Origin: Pseudomonas cavernicola
GTDB lineage: Bacteria; Pseudomonadota; Gammaproteobacteria; Pseudomonadales; Pseudomonadaceae
Length of the DNA: 64,000 bases
Assembly: GCF_003596405.1 (NCBI RefSeq)
Contig: NZ_QYUR01000002.1
Location: forward strand, 1,752,501 to 1,816,500
Direction: 5' to 3'
Positions 20,384-30,898 of the stretch are shown in pieces. Position numbers and translations under genes: made by a program. Under the pieces are notes generated by a model that did not search any database, was not told the origin of the DNA, and saw nothing but the letters and a program-made list of their open reading frames with translations. Positions within the stretch are counted from its first letter, which is position 1; each line of letters starts with the position of its first letter.

Positions 20384-20911
20384 ATGGCTTTTTCACCCAG
20401 AGAGGCGGCCCACCGGGCAGCCTCCGACGCAGAACGGATCGCCTGGGTCGATGAGGTCGATCAACTCCTTGGTGGCATGCCGCGGTTAGCCCTGCGCGAG
20501 CGCGGGCTGATCGGCCGCGGCACCTTTATCCTGTTGTTCAACTCGGCCGGTGAGCTCTGCGTGCATCGGCGCACGCTGAGCAAGGCGCTGTACCCCGGTT
20601 ATTGGGATGTGGCCGCTGGCGGTATGGTGCTGGAGGGCGAGAGTTACGCCGAGTCCGCGGCCCGTGAGCTGGAAGAAGAGCTGGGGATTGCTGGAGTGCC
20701 CTTGCGCGAGCACGAGCATTTCTTCTTCGATCAGCCGGACAACCGTCTCTGGTGCGCGGTGTTTTCCGCCGTCTCCGATGCGCCGTTACGGCTGCAACCG
20801 GAAGAGGTACTGGAAGCCCGCTTCATGCCGATCGAGGCCGCGCTGGCCGAGGCGCAAGACAAACCTTTCTGCCCCGACTCCCTGGCTGCTCTGAAGCGCT
20901 ATCTGGCATAG
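20384..20911 (+). CDS. NUDIX hydrolase, YfcD-like
   Basis: 175 residues with a complete NUDIX box: Gly at the start of GMVLEGESYAESAARELEEE followed by LGI fits Gx5Ex7REUxEExGU exactly, so metal binding and pyrophosphohydrolase activity are expected. The N-terminal part (VDEVDQLLGGMPRLALRERG, then HRRTLSKALYPGYWD) resembles the YfcD/isopentenyl-diphosphate isomerase-like branch. Substrate unknown. It starts three bases after the DUF2333 stop, so it is probably translated from the same message. Confidence 0.9.
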   Translation: MAFSPREAAHRAASDAERIAWVDEVDQLLGGMPRLALRERGLIGRGTFILLFNSAGELCVHRRTLSKALYPGYWDVAAGGMVLEGESYAESAARELEEELGIAGVPLREHEHFFFDQPDNRLWCAVFSAVSDAPLRLQPEEVLEARFMPIEAALAEAQDKPFCPDSLAALKRYLA

Positions 20912-21234
20912 GCTGGAATACGGCGAAGCCTTTCCCAGCGTATACCGAGGTGTTTGCTCATCAGGCGGATGGAAGAGTGTCATCCACCCTACGTCGTTAG
21001 GTGAAAACCGGTCAGGTCGCTAATCCGCCGAATAATGGCGCAATTTCGCTATTAGCATTGGTGGTTTTTGCCGTTACACTGCGCGGCCTTTTCAAGCCAG
21101 AGCCTCCCGGCTCAGGTGCGCTGCCCCTGCCAGAGTGGGGCTTCGCGGCTGACAACCGTCAGCCAGTCGCTTTCAGGTCTATTTCAATGATCAACTGCTG
21201 AGATAGCCCTTCTGACCCCTATGAGGATAGCCCG

Positions 21235-21606
21235 GTGGTCAAGAAAGCTTCGTCCTTTGCCGCCCTTGGCGGTTTGGTGTTTTCCACCGATGCAGGCCGG
21301 CATTGCCCGGACTGCAGCCAGCCGGTGGATGCCTGTATCTGCAAGCAGAGTGTCATCCCCGCCGGGGATGGGATCGCCCGTGTGCGTCGCGAAACCAAAG
21401 GTCGCGGCGGCAAAACGGTGACCACCGTGAGCGGTGTGCCGCTGGCCGAAGAACCGCTCAAGGAGCTGGCCAGCCAGCTCAAGCGGCGCTGCGGCTGCGG
21501 TGGTTCGCTGAAGGACGGGGTCATCGAGATTCAGGGCGACCACGTGCAACTGCTGCTGGATGAACTGATCAAACACGGCTTCAAAGCGAAGAAATCTGGC
21601 GGCTAG
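21235..21606 (+). CDS. yciH: SUI1/eIF1-like translation initiation factor family protein
   Basis: 123-residue bacterial homologue of eukaryotic eIF1 (SUI1 fold), thought to influence start-codon fidelity or stress translation. GTG start at 21235 with GAGGA eight bases upstream. The N-terminal half has two CxxC-like pairs (HCPDC and CICKQ), possibly metal-binding. The SUI1 domain follows: VRRETKGRGGKTVTTVSGVP, then LKRRCGCGGSLKDGVIEIQG and the C-terminal LIKHGFKAKKSGG. Gene order before speA matches P. aeruginosa. Confidence 0.92.
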   Translation: MVKKASSFAALGGLVFSTDAGRHCPDCSQPVDACICKQSVIPAGDGIARVRRETKGRGGKTVTTVSGVPLAEEPLKELASQLKRRCGCGGSLKDGVIEIQGDHVQLLLDELIKHGFKAKKSGG

Positions 21607-21733
21607 CCCGGCACTTTCTAAACTTCTGCTTTGGGGCGTCGGTCAATACCTCAGCAATCGTCATTTCCAATGCTTATTCTGCTTCGATCCGCCGTGGTCG
21701 GAGCTTTTGATTTCTTGATAGAAGGGGACCTCG

Positions 21734-23647
21734 ATGTCCGTACGACGCACACGTAAAGATGACGGCAGCCAGTGGACCGTAGCGGACAGCCGTAGCGTCT
21801 ATGGCATTCGCCATTGGGGCGCCGGCTATTTCGCGATTAACGACGCAGGTCGAGTTGAATCGCGCCCGAGTGGCCCGCACAGCGCGCCGATTGACCTGTT
21901 CGCCCAGATCGAAGAGCTGCGTAGCAGTGGCTTGTCGCTGCCGTTGCTGGTGCGCTTCCCGGACATTCTGCAAGACCGCGTGCGTCAGCTGACCGGTGCC
22001 TTCGACGCCAATATCGCCCGTCTCGAGTACCAGAGCCGCTACACCGCGCTGTACCCGATCAAGGTCAACCAGCAAGAAGCGGTGGTGGAAAACATCATCG
22101 CCACGCAGGACGTTTCCATCGGCCTGGAGGCCGGCTCCAAGCCCGAACTGCTGGCCGTGCTGGCGCTGGCGCCGAAGGGCGGCACCATCGTCTGCAATGG
22201 CTACAAGGACCGTGAGTTCATCCGCCTGGCGCTGATGGGGCAGAAGCTCGGCCACAACGTCTTTATCGTCATCGAGAAAGAATCCGAGGTGCAGTTGGTG
22301 ATCGAGGAGGCGGCCGAGTTGAAGGTCGCTCCACAAGTCGGCCTGCGCGTGCGCTTGTCTTCCCTGGCCTCGAGCAAGTGGGCCGATACCGGTGGCGAGA
22401 AGTCCAAGTTCGGCCTGTCGGCGGCGCAGCTGTTGTCGGTGGTCGAGCGTTTTCGCAAGGCGGGCCTGGATCAAGGCATCCGTCTGCTGCACTTCCACAT
22501 GGGGTCGCAGATCGCCAACCTCGCCGATTACCAGCACGGTTTCAAAGAAGCCATCCGTTACTACGGCGAGCTGCGTGGTCTGGGCCTGCCGGTCGACCAT
22601 ATCGACGTTGGCGGTGGCCTGGGCGTCGACTACGACGGCACCCACTCGCGTAATGCCAGCTCGATCAACTACGACATGGACGACTACGCCGGCGTGGTGG
22701 TGGGCATGTTGAAGGAGTTCTGCGACGCCCAGGAGCTGCCGCACCCGCATATCTTCTCCGAGAGTGGCCGTTCGCTGACCGCGCACCACGCGATGCTGGT
22801 GGTGCAGGTGACCGACGTCGAGAAGCACAACGACGATGTGCCGGTCATCGACGACAAGGAAAGCCTGCCGGAAACCGTGCAATGGCTGGTCGACCTGCTC
22901 GGCCCGACCGATCTCGAGATGGTCACCGAAACCTACTGGCGCGCCACCCACTACATGAGTGACGTCGCCAGTCAGTACGCCGACGGCAAGATCAGCCTGA
23001 CCCAGAAGGCGCTGGCCGAGCAGTGCTATTTCGCCGTCTGCCGCCGTCTGCACAACTCGCTGAAGGCCCGCCAGCGTTCCCATCGTCAGGTGCTGGATGA
23101 GCTGAACGACAAGCTCGCCGACAAATACATCTGCAACTTCTCGGTGTTCCAGAGCCTGCCCGATACCTGGGCCATCGGCCAGGTGCTGCCGATCCTGCCG
23201 CTGCACCGTCTCGACGAAGAACCGCTACGCCGCGCGGTGCTGCAAGACCTGACCTGCGATTCCGACGGCAAGATCAAGCAGTACGTCGACGAGCAGAGCA
23301 TCGAAACCAGCCTGCCGGTCCACGAAGTACGCGAGGGCGAAGACTATCTGCTGGGCATCTTCCTGGTCGGCGCCTACCAGGAAATCCTCGGCGACATGCA
23401 CAATCTGTTCGGTGACACCGATTCGGTGAACATCTACCAGAACCCGGACGGCAGCGTGTACCACGCCGGGATCGAAACCCACGACACCATCGAGGACATG
23501 CTGCGTTACGTGCATTTATCGCCGGAAGAATTGATGACCCATTACCGCGACAAGGTCGCCAGCGCCAAGATCAGCGCCCGCGAACGCACGCAGTTTCTCG
23601 ACGCTTTGCGTCTGGGCCTGACCCGTTCGTCGTACCTGTCGTCCTGA
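21734..23647 (+). CDS. speA: Biosynthetic arginine decarboxylase
   Basis: PLP enzyme that decarboxylates arginine to agmatine, the first step of the putrescine/spermidine route. It has 637 residues, the family size. The PLP lysine sits in YPIKVNQQ near residue 110. The alanine-racemase-like barrel shows [14 protein letters not shown] and [14 protein letters not shown], and the C-terminal sheet domain ends in [11 protein letters not shown]. The ATG at 21734 is preceded by AGAAGGGGACC. A terminator follows the stop directly, so it is transcribed alone or with yciH. Confidence 0.97.
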   Translation: MSVRRTRKDDGSQWTVADSRSVYGIRHWGAGYFAINDAGRVESRPSGPHSAPIDLFAQIEELRSSGLSLPLLVRFPDILQDRVRQLTGAFDANIARLEYQSRYTALYPIKVNQQEAVVENIIATQDVSIGLEAGSKPELLAVLALAPKGGTIVCNGYKDREFIRLALMGQKLGHNVFIVIEKESEVQLVIEEAAELKVAPQVGLRVRLSSLASSKWADTGGEKSKFGLSAAQLLSVVERFRKAGLDQGIRLLHFHMGSQIANLADYQHGFKEAIRYYGELRGLGLPVDHIDVGGGLGVDYDGTHSRNASSINYDMDDYAGVVVGMLKEFCDAQELPHPHIFSESGRSLTAHHAMLVVQVTDVEKHNDDVPVIDDKESLPETVQWLVDLLGPTDLEMVTETYWRATHYMSDVASQYADGKISLTQKALAEQCYFAVCRRLHNSLKARQRSHRQVLDELNDKLADKYICNFSVFQSLPDTWAIGQVLPILPLHRLDEEPLRRAVLQDLTCDSDGKIKQYVDEQSIETSLPVHEVREGEDYLLGIFLVGAYQEILGDMHNLFGDTDSVNIYQNPDGSVYHAGIETHDTIEDMLRYVHLSPEELMTHYRDKVASAKISARERTQFLDALRLGLTRSSYLSS

Positions 23648-23663
23648 GGTTGTCTGCGTCTAG

Positions 23664-23690
23664 AAGCCCGGCCCAGGTCGGGCTTTTTTA
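23664..23690 (+). terminator. Rho-independent terminator of speA
   Basis: AAGCCCG / CGGGCTT stem followed by a run of six T, starting 17 bases after the speA stop. Confidence 0.9.
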
Positions 23691-23718
23691 TGCGCAAGAC
23701 GGGTAGGGCTGCCTCGCA

Positions 23719-23774
23719 GGTTGGTGCTGAGGGCAGTGATACCCAACAAGGAGTCGCCTAGCGATTCCCTATGT
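23719..23774. repeat. Half copy of the CCAACAAGGAGTCGC repeat
   Basis: GGTTGGTGCTGAGGGCAGTG with the following ACCCAACAAGGAGTCGC matches the left half of the repeats at 37628-37757 and 41566-41698. The right half is missing, so this looks like a truncated copy. It sits in the convergent gap between speA and the DUF2214 gene. Confidence 0.75.
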
Positions 23775-23775
23775 A

Positions 23776-24231
23776 TCAGCCGATCACCCCATAACCGCGC
23801 GCCATCAGCGCCGCCAGCAGCGGCATGATCAACAGCAACAGCAGTTCCAGGCGAATGCTCATGATCGTCAACTTGGCTTGCCGTGGGCTGATTTGCGGAA
23901 CTTGGCCGGCCTTCAGCGCATTGCGCCAGTTGAGGAAGGTGAAAGTTGGCAGGACCGAGACCAGCGCAATTAACAGAAACAACCCCAGCTTGGCGTGGAA
24001 CAGGCTGTTATGCAGGTAATAGGTTGCGCCTTTGCCGTACCAGATGACTCGCGCCGCGCCGGTGGCCAGCACCAGGCCGGCCGTCAGGCCGTAGGCGATA
24101 TCCACACGGGTCAGACTGCGCGCCCGCTCCAGATCCAGCGGCAGCTTGAACAGCCGATGCTCCAGCACCAGCAGGGCGAACAGCAGAAAGATCGACAGGT
24201 AATGCAGGTATGCGGCGATGGCTTCGGCCAT
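23776..24231 (-). CDS. DUF2214 family membrane protein
   Basis: 151-residue hydrophobic protein with four predicted membrane helices. Conserved features include the N-terminal YLHYLSIFLLFALLVLEHRL with His residues, and RVIWYGKGATYYLHNSLFHA. The histidine pattern resembles small heme- or copper-associated membrane families, but this is only suggestive and no function is assigned. The position after speA, convergent with it, agrees with P. aeruginosa PA4838. Confidence 0.8.
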   Translation of the reverse strand: MAEAIAAYLHYLSIFLLFALLVLEHRLFKLPLDLERARSLTRVDIAYGLTAGLVLATGAARVIWYGKGATYYLHNSLFHAKLGLFLLIALVSVLPTFTFLNWRNALKAGQVPQISPRQAKLTIMSIRLELLLLLIMPLLAALMARGYGVIG

Positions 24232-24319
24232 GGGGATTCCTTTCAGGTCGTCACGGGGCTGGTGTTATTTATCAGGTGTAAGCGCTGTTAGCGGCGTACT
24301 CGACGGCTTGCTAACTCCT

Positions 24320-25663
24320 TCAAGCGTGGGCCGCTCTAAGCCAAGCATCGTTATAGCTCAGGCGCCAGGCGATCGCGCCGAGGCACAGCCCGCGCAGCAG
24401 CATAAAGCACAGAAACGCCAGCCACAGGCCGTGATTGCCCAGGCTTTGCAGGCTCCAGGCGAGTGGTATGGCCAGCAGTACGCTGAGCAGCATGGCGTTG
24501 CGCATTTCCCGCGCACGGGTGGCGCCAATGAACAGGCCGTCGAGCACATAGCTCCACACCGCAATCAGCGGCAACAGCGCGAGGTAGGGCAGGTAGATCT
24601 GGGCGATGGCGCGCACCGCGGGAATGTCGCTTTGTAGCTGGACAAACAATGGGCCGGCGAGCAGGAAGAACAGCGCAAAACCCAGGCTGGCCAACAGCGA
24701 CCAGCCGCCGGCCACCACCAGGGAACGACGCAGAGCGGTGCGGTCACGGGCGCCAATCGCATGGCCGCACAGCGCTTCTACGGCATGCGCCAGGCCATCG
24801 AGGGCGTGCGCGGTGAGCAGCAAACCGTTGAGCAGCAGGGCATTGGCCGCGACAGTTGCGTCCCCCAGGCGAGTGCCCTGTACGGTGACCAGAAAGAACA
24901 CCAGCTCCAGCGCCAGGGTGCGGATAAAGATGTCGCGGTTCACCGCCAGCAACGGTCGCCAGTTCAGCCAGCGGCGCAGCGCGGCCCAGTCGACTTGGCC
25001 CGGATACTTGAGCAGCGCCTTGCGCGTCAGCGCCAAGCCGAGCAGGGCGCCGCTCCATTCGGCCAGCACCGAGGCGCGCGCGGCACCGACCACGCCCCAG
25101 TCCAGGCCAAGGACGAACCACAGAGCCAGCAGCACATTGATCAGGTTGGTGGTCAGCAAAATCGCCAGCGGCGCACGGGCGTTCTGCGTGCCGAGAAACC
25201 AGCCGACCAGCGCGTAGTTGGCCAACGCGGCAGGCAGGCCGAACAGGCGGGTGGCGAGAAAGTCGCGGGTCAGTTGATTCAGCTCCGCCGACGGCTGCAT
25301 CAGGCCCAAGGCGACGCCGCTCAAGGGCACGGCGAGTAACCCCAGCAGCAGCGCCAGGCCCAGCGCCAGCAGCAGGCCTTGGCAAAGGATCTGCCGCAGC
25401 GCGCCGCCATCCCCACGCCCGGCGGCCTGGGCGGCGAAGCCGGTGCTGCCCATGCGCAGGAACCCCATGGCCCAGACCAGCAAGGTGTACAGGCTACCGC
25501 CGACCGCCACCGCCGCCAGTTGATAGGCATGCGGCAGATGGCCGACCACGGCGCTGTCGACCAACGCCACCAGCGGCACCGAGAGGTTGGATAGAATCAT
25601 CGGCGCGGCCAGCGCCCAGACTCGTCGGTGGGTCGGTGAGTGTTGCCAGGCGTCGCGCAGCAT
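24320..25663 (-). CDS. MATE family efflux transporter (DinF-like)
   Basis: Twelve-helix multidrug/toxin exporter, 447 residues, of the MATE superfamily, which couples export to Na+ or H+. It begins with HRRVWALAAPMILSNLSVPL and VALVDSAVVGHL, the typical MATE N-terminal signature, and the second half repeats the fold. The large loop regions and AMGFLRMGSTGFAAQAAGRG motif fit the DinF/eukaryotic-like branch. It stands alone, with about 90 bases to the downstream DUF2214 gene. Substrate cannot be told from sequence. Confidence 0.92.
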   Translation of the reverse strand: MLRDAWQHSPTHRRVWALAAPMILSNLSVPLVALVDSAVVGHLPHAYQLAAVAVGGSLYTLLVWAMGFLRMGSTGFAAQAAGRGDGGALRQILCQGLLLALGLALLLGLLAVPLSGVALGLMQPSAELNQLTRDFLATRLFGLPAALANYALVGWFLGTQNARAPLAILLTTNLINVLLALWFVLGLDWGVVGAARASVLAEWSGALLGLALTRKALLKYPGQVDWAALRRWLNWRPLLAVNRDIFIRTLALELVFFLVTVQGTRLGDATVAANALLLNGLLLTAHALDGLAHAVEALCGHAIGARDRTALRRSLVVAGGWSLLASLGFALFFLLAGPLFVQLQSDIPAVRAIAQIYLPYLALLPLIAVWSYVLDGLFIGATRAREMRNAMLLSVLLAIPLAWSLQSLGNHGLWLAFLCFMLLRGLCLGAIAWRLSYNDAWLRAAHA

Positions 25664-25975
25664 AAGGTCGCTCCAGAGGACGCAGCATTATAGGGGCCGC
25701 AGGTTGCCGTGTGCGTGGCGATGCGGGGCCTGTGGGCCGTTTCGTTGGTGGATAGAAGAGCGTTATCCACCCTCCGTCTGTAGGAGCGGATTTATCCGCG
25801 AACGAAAACGACTCGGTGTTGCCCCATCGCGAATAAATTCGCTCCTACAATCAGGGCGAAACCAGTGGCGTATGGATAACGCTTTTCTTATCCACCTGTG
25901 CTCTTTCCCCGGCATCAGCAGTGCCGCTCGGCTATAGTTCTCGGCTTCTGTTTCCCCGAAATGTCGGAGCACTAA
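25664..25975. other. Divergent intergenic region MATE gene / alpha-2-macroglobulin gene
   Basis: About 312 bases containing a palindrome around 25748-25773 (GGTGGATAGAAGAGCGTTAT then CCACC), the GTAGGAGCG repeat at 25780-25849, and a second GTGGCGTATGGATAACGC / TTATCCACC stretch near 25865-25896. The promoter of the alpha-2-macroglobulin gene is expected in the last 80 bases. Confidence 0.6.
25780..25849. repeat. REP-like palindrome, GTAGGAGCG family (copy 2)
   Basis: Bounded by GTAGGAGCGGATTTATCCGC and GCGAATAAATTCGCTCCTAC. The same two arms as the 15 kb and 59 kb copies are present but in the opposite order, so this copy is inverted relative to them. Confidence 0.85.
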
Positions 25976-28900
25976 ATGCCGAAGAAAGGATTGCTTCTGG
26001 CGCTTGTCCTGAGCCTGCTCAGTGCTTGTGATTCCTCCACCCCCGAGCAGCCCGCCGCGACCTCGGCGCCGCCCGAAAGCCAACAGGCTAAGCCAAGGCC
26101 GGAGGTGGATCTACCTACCTTGGCCAAGCGCTACGCCGGTCGCGAGCTAACGGTGGTGGACGTCTCCGAAGTCCAGTTGGACGGCGCCAGCGCGCTGTCG
26201 GTGAGCTTCGGCGTGCCGCTCGATCCCGAGCAGAAGTTCGCCGACAAACTGCACCTGGTCGACAGCAAAAACGGCAAGGTCGACGGCGCCTGGGAGCTTT
26301 CCGACAACCTCATGGAGCTGCGCCTGCGCCATCTGGAACCGAGGCGCAAACTGGTGCTGACGGTGGACGCCGGCCTGCGCGCGGTGAACGATGCCACGCT
26401 GGCCGAGGACTTCATCAGCCAGCTGGAAACCCGCGACCTGGAGGCCAGCATCGGCTTCGCCAGCCGTGGTTCGCTGTTGCCGACCCGCCTGGCCGAAGGC
26501 CTGCCGGTGATCACCCTGAACGTCGACAAGGTCAACGTCGAGTTCTTCCGCATCAAACCGCAAGCCCTGCCGGCCTTTCTCAGCCAGTGGGGGCGCGGCA
26601 CCAGCCTGGGCACCTGGGAGGCTCGCGAGTTATTGCCGATGGCGGATCTGGTCTATGGCGGCCGCTTCGATCTGAACCCCGCGCGCAACACCCGCGAAAC
26701 GCTACTGCTGCCGATTGCCGGGCTGCAGCCGTTCAAGCAACCCGGCGTCTACCTGGCGGTGATGCGCGGCGCCGGCACCTACACCTATTCGCAGCCCGCC
26801 ACGCTGTTCACCCTCAGCGATATCGGCCTGTCGGCGCACCGCTATCAGGATCGTCTGGACGTCTTCACCCAGGCCCTGGAAGGCGGCAAAGCGCTGGACA
26901 GCGTCGAGCTGGAACTGCTCGATGGCTCCGGCCGCGTGCTCGCCACGGGCAAGACCGATGGCGCCGGCCATGCCGAGCTGCCGCTGGCGCCCAAGGCCGA
27001 AGTACTGCTGGCCCGCCAGGGTGAGCAGACCAGCCTGCTCCGGCTAAACGCTGCGGCGCTGGACCTGGCCGAGTTCGATATCGCCGGGCCGCAAGCACAC
27101 CCGCTGCAATTTTTCGTGTTCGGCCCGCGGGATCTCTACCGCCCCGGTGAAACCGTGCTGCTCAATGCCTTGCTCCGAGATGCCGATGGCCGCGCGGTGA
27201 AAACCCAGCCGGTGAGCGTCGAGGTGCGCCGCCCGGACGAACAAGTCAGTCGCAAATTCGTCTGGGAGGCGGACGCTTCCGGCCTCTATCGATACCAGCT
27301 GCAACTCGCTGGTGAAGCACCGACCGGGCGCTGGCAACTGCTGTTCGACCTCGGCGACGGCAAGCCGCAGCTGTATGAATTCCTGGTCGAAGACTTCTTG
27401 CCAGAGCGCCTGGCCCTGGAACTGAAGGGCAGTGATACGCCGTTCGCGCCAGCGGACAACGCCCAGTTCAGCGTTAATGGCCGTTACCTCTACGGCGCGC
27501 CAGCGGCGGGTAATCGCTTGAGCGGGCAACTGTATGTGCGCCCGCTGCGCGAAGCGGTTGCGGCGCTGCCGGGTTACCAGTTCGGTTCGGTGACTGAAGA
27601 GGAGCTGAGCCAGGATATCGAGTTGGACGAAACCGTCCTGGACGCCGATGGCGAAACCACCCTGGATATCCAAAGCAAGTGGGCCGATGCCAAGTCGCCG
27701 CTGAAGTTGATCCTCCAGGCCAGCCTGCAAGAATCCGGTGGGCGGCCGATCACCCGGCGCATCGTTCAGCCGGTCTGGCCGGCCGAACGCCTGCCGGGAC
27801 TGCGGGGGTTGTTCGAGGGTGAAGAGATCGACGCCGATGGGCTGGCCGAATTCGAATTGTTGGTGGCCGACCCGGCCGGTAACAAGCTGGCTGCCGATAG
27901 CCTCAAGGTGCGCTTGATTCGCGAGCGTCGCGACTATTACTGGAACTACTCCGAGAACGACGGCTGGAGCTACCACTACAACGAGAAGTACCTGAACCTC
28001 AGTGAAGAAACACTCAGCGTGCGGGCCGGCGGCACCGCCAAGGTCAGCTTCCCGGTCGAGTGGGGCCCCTATCGCGTCGAGGTGGAAGATCCGCAAACCG
28101 GTATCGTCAGCAGCCTGCGCTTCTGGGCCGGCTACCGCTGGCAAGACAACACCGAAGGCGGCGCGGTGCGCCCCGACCAGGTCAAGCTGGCGCTGGACAA
28201 GCCCGCCTATGTCGACGGCGACACGGCCAAAGTCACGGTCACGCCGCCGTCGGCCGGCAAGGGGTATTTGCTGGTCGAGTCGAGCAATGGGCCGCTCTGG
28301 TGGCAGGAAATCGAAGTGCCGGCCGAAGGTAAAAGCTTCGACATCCCCATCGCCAAAGACTGGGCGCGGCATGATCTGTATGTCAGCGCCCTGATCATTC
28401 GCCCCGGCGAGCGCAAAGCCAATGTCACACCCAAACGTGCGGTCGGCCTGCTGCATCTACCGCTGGAGCGTGCACCGCGCAAGCTGGCGCTGACGTTGAC
28501 GGCGCCGGAGAAAATGCGGCCCAAGCAGCCGTTGACGGTCAAAGTGCAGGCGAAGAATGCCGATGGCAGCGTGCCGAAACAGGTGCAAGTGCTGGTCGCG
28601 GCGGTGGATGTCGGCATCCTCAACATCACCGAATACCCGACACCGGACCCGTACTCCAGCTTGTTCGGGCGCAAGGCTTACGGCGTTGACCAGCTGGATA
28701 TCTATGGTCAGCTGATCGAGGCCGGCCAGGGCCGTTTGGCCAGCCTGGCCTTCGGCGGTGACGCGGCATTGGCCAAGGGCGGCAAACGCCCGGACACCAG
28801 CATCACCATCGTCGCCTTGCAAAGCCAGCCGCTGAACTTGAACGAACAGGGCGAAGGTGAAGTCAGCCTGGATATCCCCGAGTTCAACGGCGAGCTGCGG

Positions 28901-30883
28901 CTAATGGCGCAAGCCTGGACGGATGAACGCTACGGCATGGCCGAGGGCAAAACGGTGGTGGCGGCGCCGCTGATCGCCGAGCTGTCGGCGCCGCGCTTCC
29001 TCGCCGGTGGCGATGAAACCACGCTGGCACTGGACCTGAGCAACCTCACCGATAAAACCCAGCAACTGGACGTGCAACTGAGCGCCGCAGGTCAACTGGA
29101 CTTGGCGCAAAGCGCCGGCGGGCAAGTGGCGCCTGTGCAATTGGGCAAAGGCCAACGCATCACCCTACGCATTCCGGTGCGGGCCCTGGGTGGTTACGGA
29201 CAGGGTCGTTTCAAGGTAACGGTGCAGGGTTTGGACCTACCGGGTGAAAACCTGCCGCCGTTTACCCGCGAGTGGACGCTGGGCATTCGTCCGGCTTACC
29301 CGGCGTTGCTCAAACACTTCCGTGCGGTGCTCAAAGGCGAAACCTGGAGCCTGCCGGACGGTGCGCTCGATGCCTACGAGCCGGCCAGTCGTGAGGGGCT
29401 GTTGGCGCTCTCGAGTCGCCCGCCGCTGAACCTCGGCGAGCAGATTCGCGCGCTCAAGGCCTATCCCTATGGTTGCCTGGAACAAACTACCAGTGGCCTG
29501 TACCCGTCGTTGTACGCCGACGCCGCCAGCCTCAAACGCCTCGGCCTGATTGGCGAGCCGGATGAACAGCGGCGCAAATCGATCGAACTGGGCATCGAAC
29601 GCCTGCTCGGGATGCAGCGCTATAACGGCAGCTTCGGTCTGTGGGGGGCCGACGGCGATGAGGAATATTGGCTGACCGCTTACGTCACCGACTTCCTCCT
29701 GCGGGCCCGCGAGCAAGGTTTCGCCGTGCCGCCAGAGGCGCTGAAAAAGGCCAGCGAGCGGCTGTTGCGTTACTTGCAGGAGCGTAGCCTGATCGAGGTC
29801 AGCTATAGCGAAAACGCCGATCACACCCGCTTCGCCGTGCAAGCTTACGCCGGTTATGTGCTGGCGCGCAGCCAACAGGCGCCGCTGGGGGCTTTGCGCA
29901 CGCTGTTTGAACGACGCGCCGACGCCTTGTCCGGCCTGCCGTTGGTACAGCTGGCGGTAGCCCTCAAGCAGATGGGCGACCAGCCGCGCGCCGACGACGC
30001 CCTGGCGGCGGGCTTGATGCGTGCGCGGAAAGCCGATGACTGGCTGGCGGACTACGGCAGCCCGCTGCGTGATCAGGCGCTGATCCTGGCCCTGCTGGAG
30101 GAGAACGACCTGGCGGCGAACAGCCGCGAGGAAAGGCTGTTCGCCCTAGCGGATGAGCTGGCGGCAAATCAGTACCTCTCGACCCAGGAACGCAACTCGC
30201 TCTACCTGGCGGGCCGCGGCTTGCTGAGCAAGCCTGAACGCGACTGGACGGCAGAGTTGAGCACGGCTGGGGTGGTGCGCGAGTTGAGCACCGCCCAACC
30301 GGCGCTGAAGCTGGAGGGTGCGGGGCTGGCCGCGCCGCTGACGTTGCGCAACGGTGGCAGCGAGCCGCTCTACCAGCGACTTACACTCTCCGGTTATCCG
30401 TTGGCCGCACCGGCTGCCGGTGGCGAGAATCTCAGCATCCGCCGCGAGTACTTAGGCATGGATGGCGAGCCGCTGGATCTGGCGGCGCTGGAGAGTGGCG
30501 AACTGGTGTTGGTGCATCTCGCCGTGGAAGCCAAGCAGCGCGTGCCGGATGCCCTGGTGGTAGACCTGCTGCCAGCCGGCCTGGAGCTGGAAAACCAGAA
30601 CCTTGCCCAGAGCGCCGCCAGCCTGGCCGACGCCAGCAGTGCGGTGAAGGAATGGCAGCAGTCCATGCAGAACGCCAACCTGAAACACCAGGAGTTCCGT
30701 GACGACCGTTATGTCGCCGCGCTGGATGTGGGCGAATATGGCACTACCCACCTGCTCTACCTGGCCCGCGCCGTGACCCCCGGCCGCTACCGCGTGCCGC
30801 CGCCGCAAGTGGAGTCGATGTACCGTCCGAACTGGCAGGCACTCGGTGAAACCCCGGCAACTCTGGTGATAAAGGGCCGATAA
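25976..30883 (+). CDS. yfhM: Bacterial alpha-2-macroglobulin lipoprotein (YfhM-like)
   Basis: Very large periplasmic protease trap, 1635 residues, close to E. coli YfhM (about 1650). The signal peptide ends in lipobox LLSAC, Cys about residue 19, so it is a lipoprotein. MG-type beta domains fill the N-terminal two thirds. The reactive thioester motif is intact as CLEQ with Cys about residue 1167 (YGCLEQTTSG), followed by the alpha-alpha toroid thioester domain and a C-terminal receptor-binding-like region. In the family, cleavage of the bait region exposes the thioester and traps the attacking protease. pbpC lies downstream, the usual partner: the pair is thought to defend and repair the cell wall. 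Confidence 0.95.
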   Translation: MPKKGLLLALVLSLLSACDSSTPEQPAATSAPPESQQAKPRPEVDLPTLAKRYAGRELTVVDVSEVQLDGASALSVSFGVPLDPEQKFADKLHLVDSKNGKVDGAWELSDNLMELRLRHLEPRRKLVLTVDAGLRAVNDATLAEDFISQLETRDLEASIGFASRGSLLPTRLAEGLPVITLNVDKVNVEFFRIKPQALPAFLSQWGRGTSLGTWEARELLPMADLVYGGRFDLNPARNTRETLLLPIAGLQPFKQPGVYLAVMRGAGTYTYSQPATLFTLSDIGLSAHRYQDRLDVFTQALEGGKALDSVELELLDGSGRVLATGKTDGAGHAELPLAPKAEVLLARQGEQTSLLRLNAAALDLAEFDIAGPQAHPLQFFVFGPRDLYRPGETVLLNALLRDADGRAVKTQPVSVEVRRPDEQVSRKFVWEADASGLYRYQLQLAGEAPTGRWQLLFDLGDGKPQLYEFLVEDFLPERLALELKGSDTPFAPADNAQFSVNGRYLYGAPAAGNRLSGQLYVRPLREAVAALPGYQFGSVTEEELSQDIELDETVLDADGETTLDIQSKWADAKSPLKLILQASLQESGGRPITRRIVQPVWPAERLPGLRGLFEGEEIDADGLAEFELLVADPAGNKLAADSLKVRLIRERRDYYWNYSENDGWSYHYNEKYLNLSEETLSVRAGGTAKVSFPVEWGPYRVEVEDPQTGIVSSLRFWAGYRWQDNTEGGAVRPDQVKLALDKPAYVDGDTAKVTVTPPSAGKGYLLVESSNGPLWWQEIEVPAEGKSFDIPIAKDWARHDLYVSALIIRPGERKANVTPKRAVGLLHLPLERAPRKLALTLTAPEKMRPKQPLTVKVQAKNADGSVPKQVQVLVAAVDVGILNITEYPTPDPYSSLFGRKAYGVDQLDIYGQLIEAGQGRLASLAFGGDAALAKGGKRPDTSITIVALQSQPLNLNEQGEGEVSLDIPEFNGELRLMAQAWTDERYGMAEGKTVVAAPLIAELSAPRFLAGGDETTLALDLSNLTDKTQQLDVQLSAAGQLDLAQSAGGQVAPVQLGKGQRITLRIPVRALGGYGQGRFKVTVQGLDLPGENLPPFTREWTLGIRPAYPALLKHFRAVLKGETWSLPDGALDAYEPASREGLLALSSRPPLNLGEQIRALKAYPYGCLEQTTSGLYPSLYADAASLKRLGLIGEPDEQRRKSIELGIERLLGMQRYNGSFGLWGADGDEEYWLTAYVTDFLLRAREQGFAVPPEALKKASERLLRYLQERSLIEVSYSENADHTRFAVQAYAGYVLARSQQAPLGALRTLFERRADALSGLPLVQLAVALKQMGDQPRADDALAAGLMRARKADDWLADYGSPLRDQALILALLEENDLAANSREERLFALADELAANQYLSTQERNSLYLAGRGLLSKPERDWTAELSTAGVVRELSTAQPALKLEGAGLAAPLTLRNGGSEPLYQRLTLSGYPLAAPAAGGENLSIRREYLGMDGEPLDLAALESGELVLVHLAVEAKQRVPDALVVDLLPAGLELENQNLAQSAASLADASSAVKEWQQSMQNANLKHQEFRDDRYVAALDVGEYGTTHLLYLARAVTPGRYRVPPPQVESMYRPNWQALGETPATLVIKGR

Positions 30884-30898
30884 GCCTGGTTGATTATT

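Noticed and set aside
21674..23206. 510-codon open frame antisense to speA
   Set aside because: Mirror frame of a clear gene; composition typical of a shadow; no start signal.
27044..28456. 470-codon open frame antisense to the alpha-2-macroglobulin gene
   Set aside because: Same reason: a shadow of a well-supported gene.
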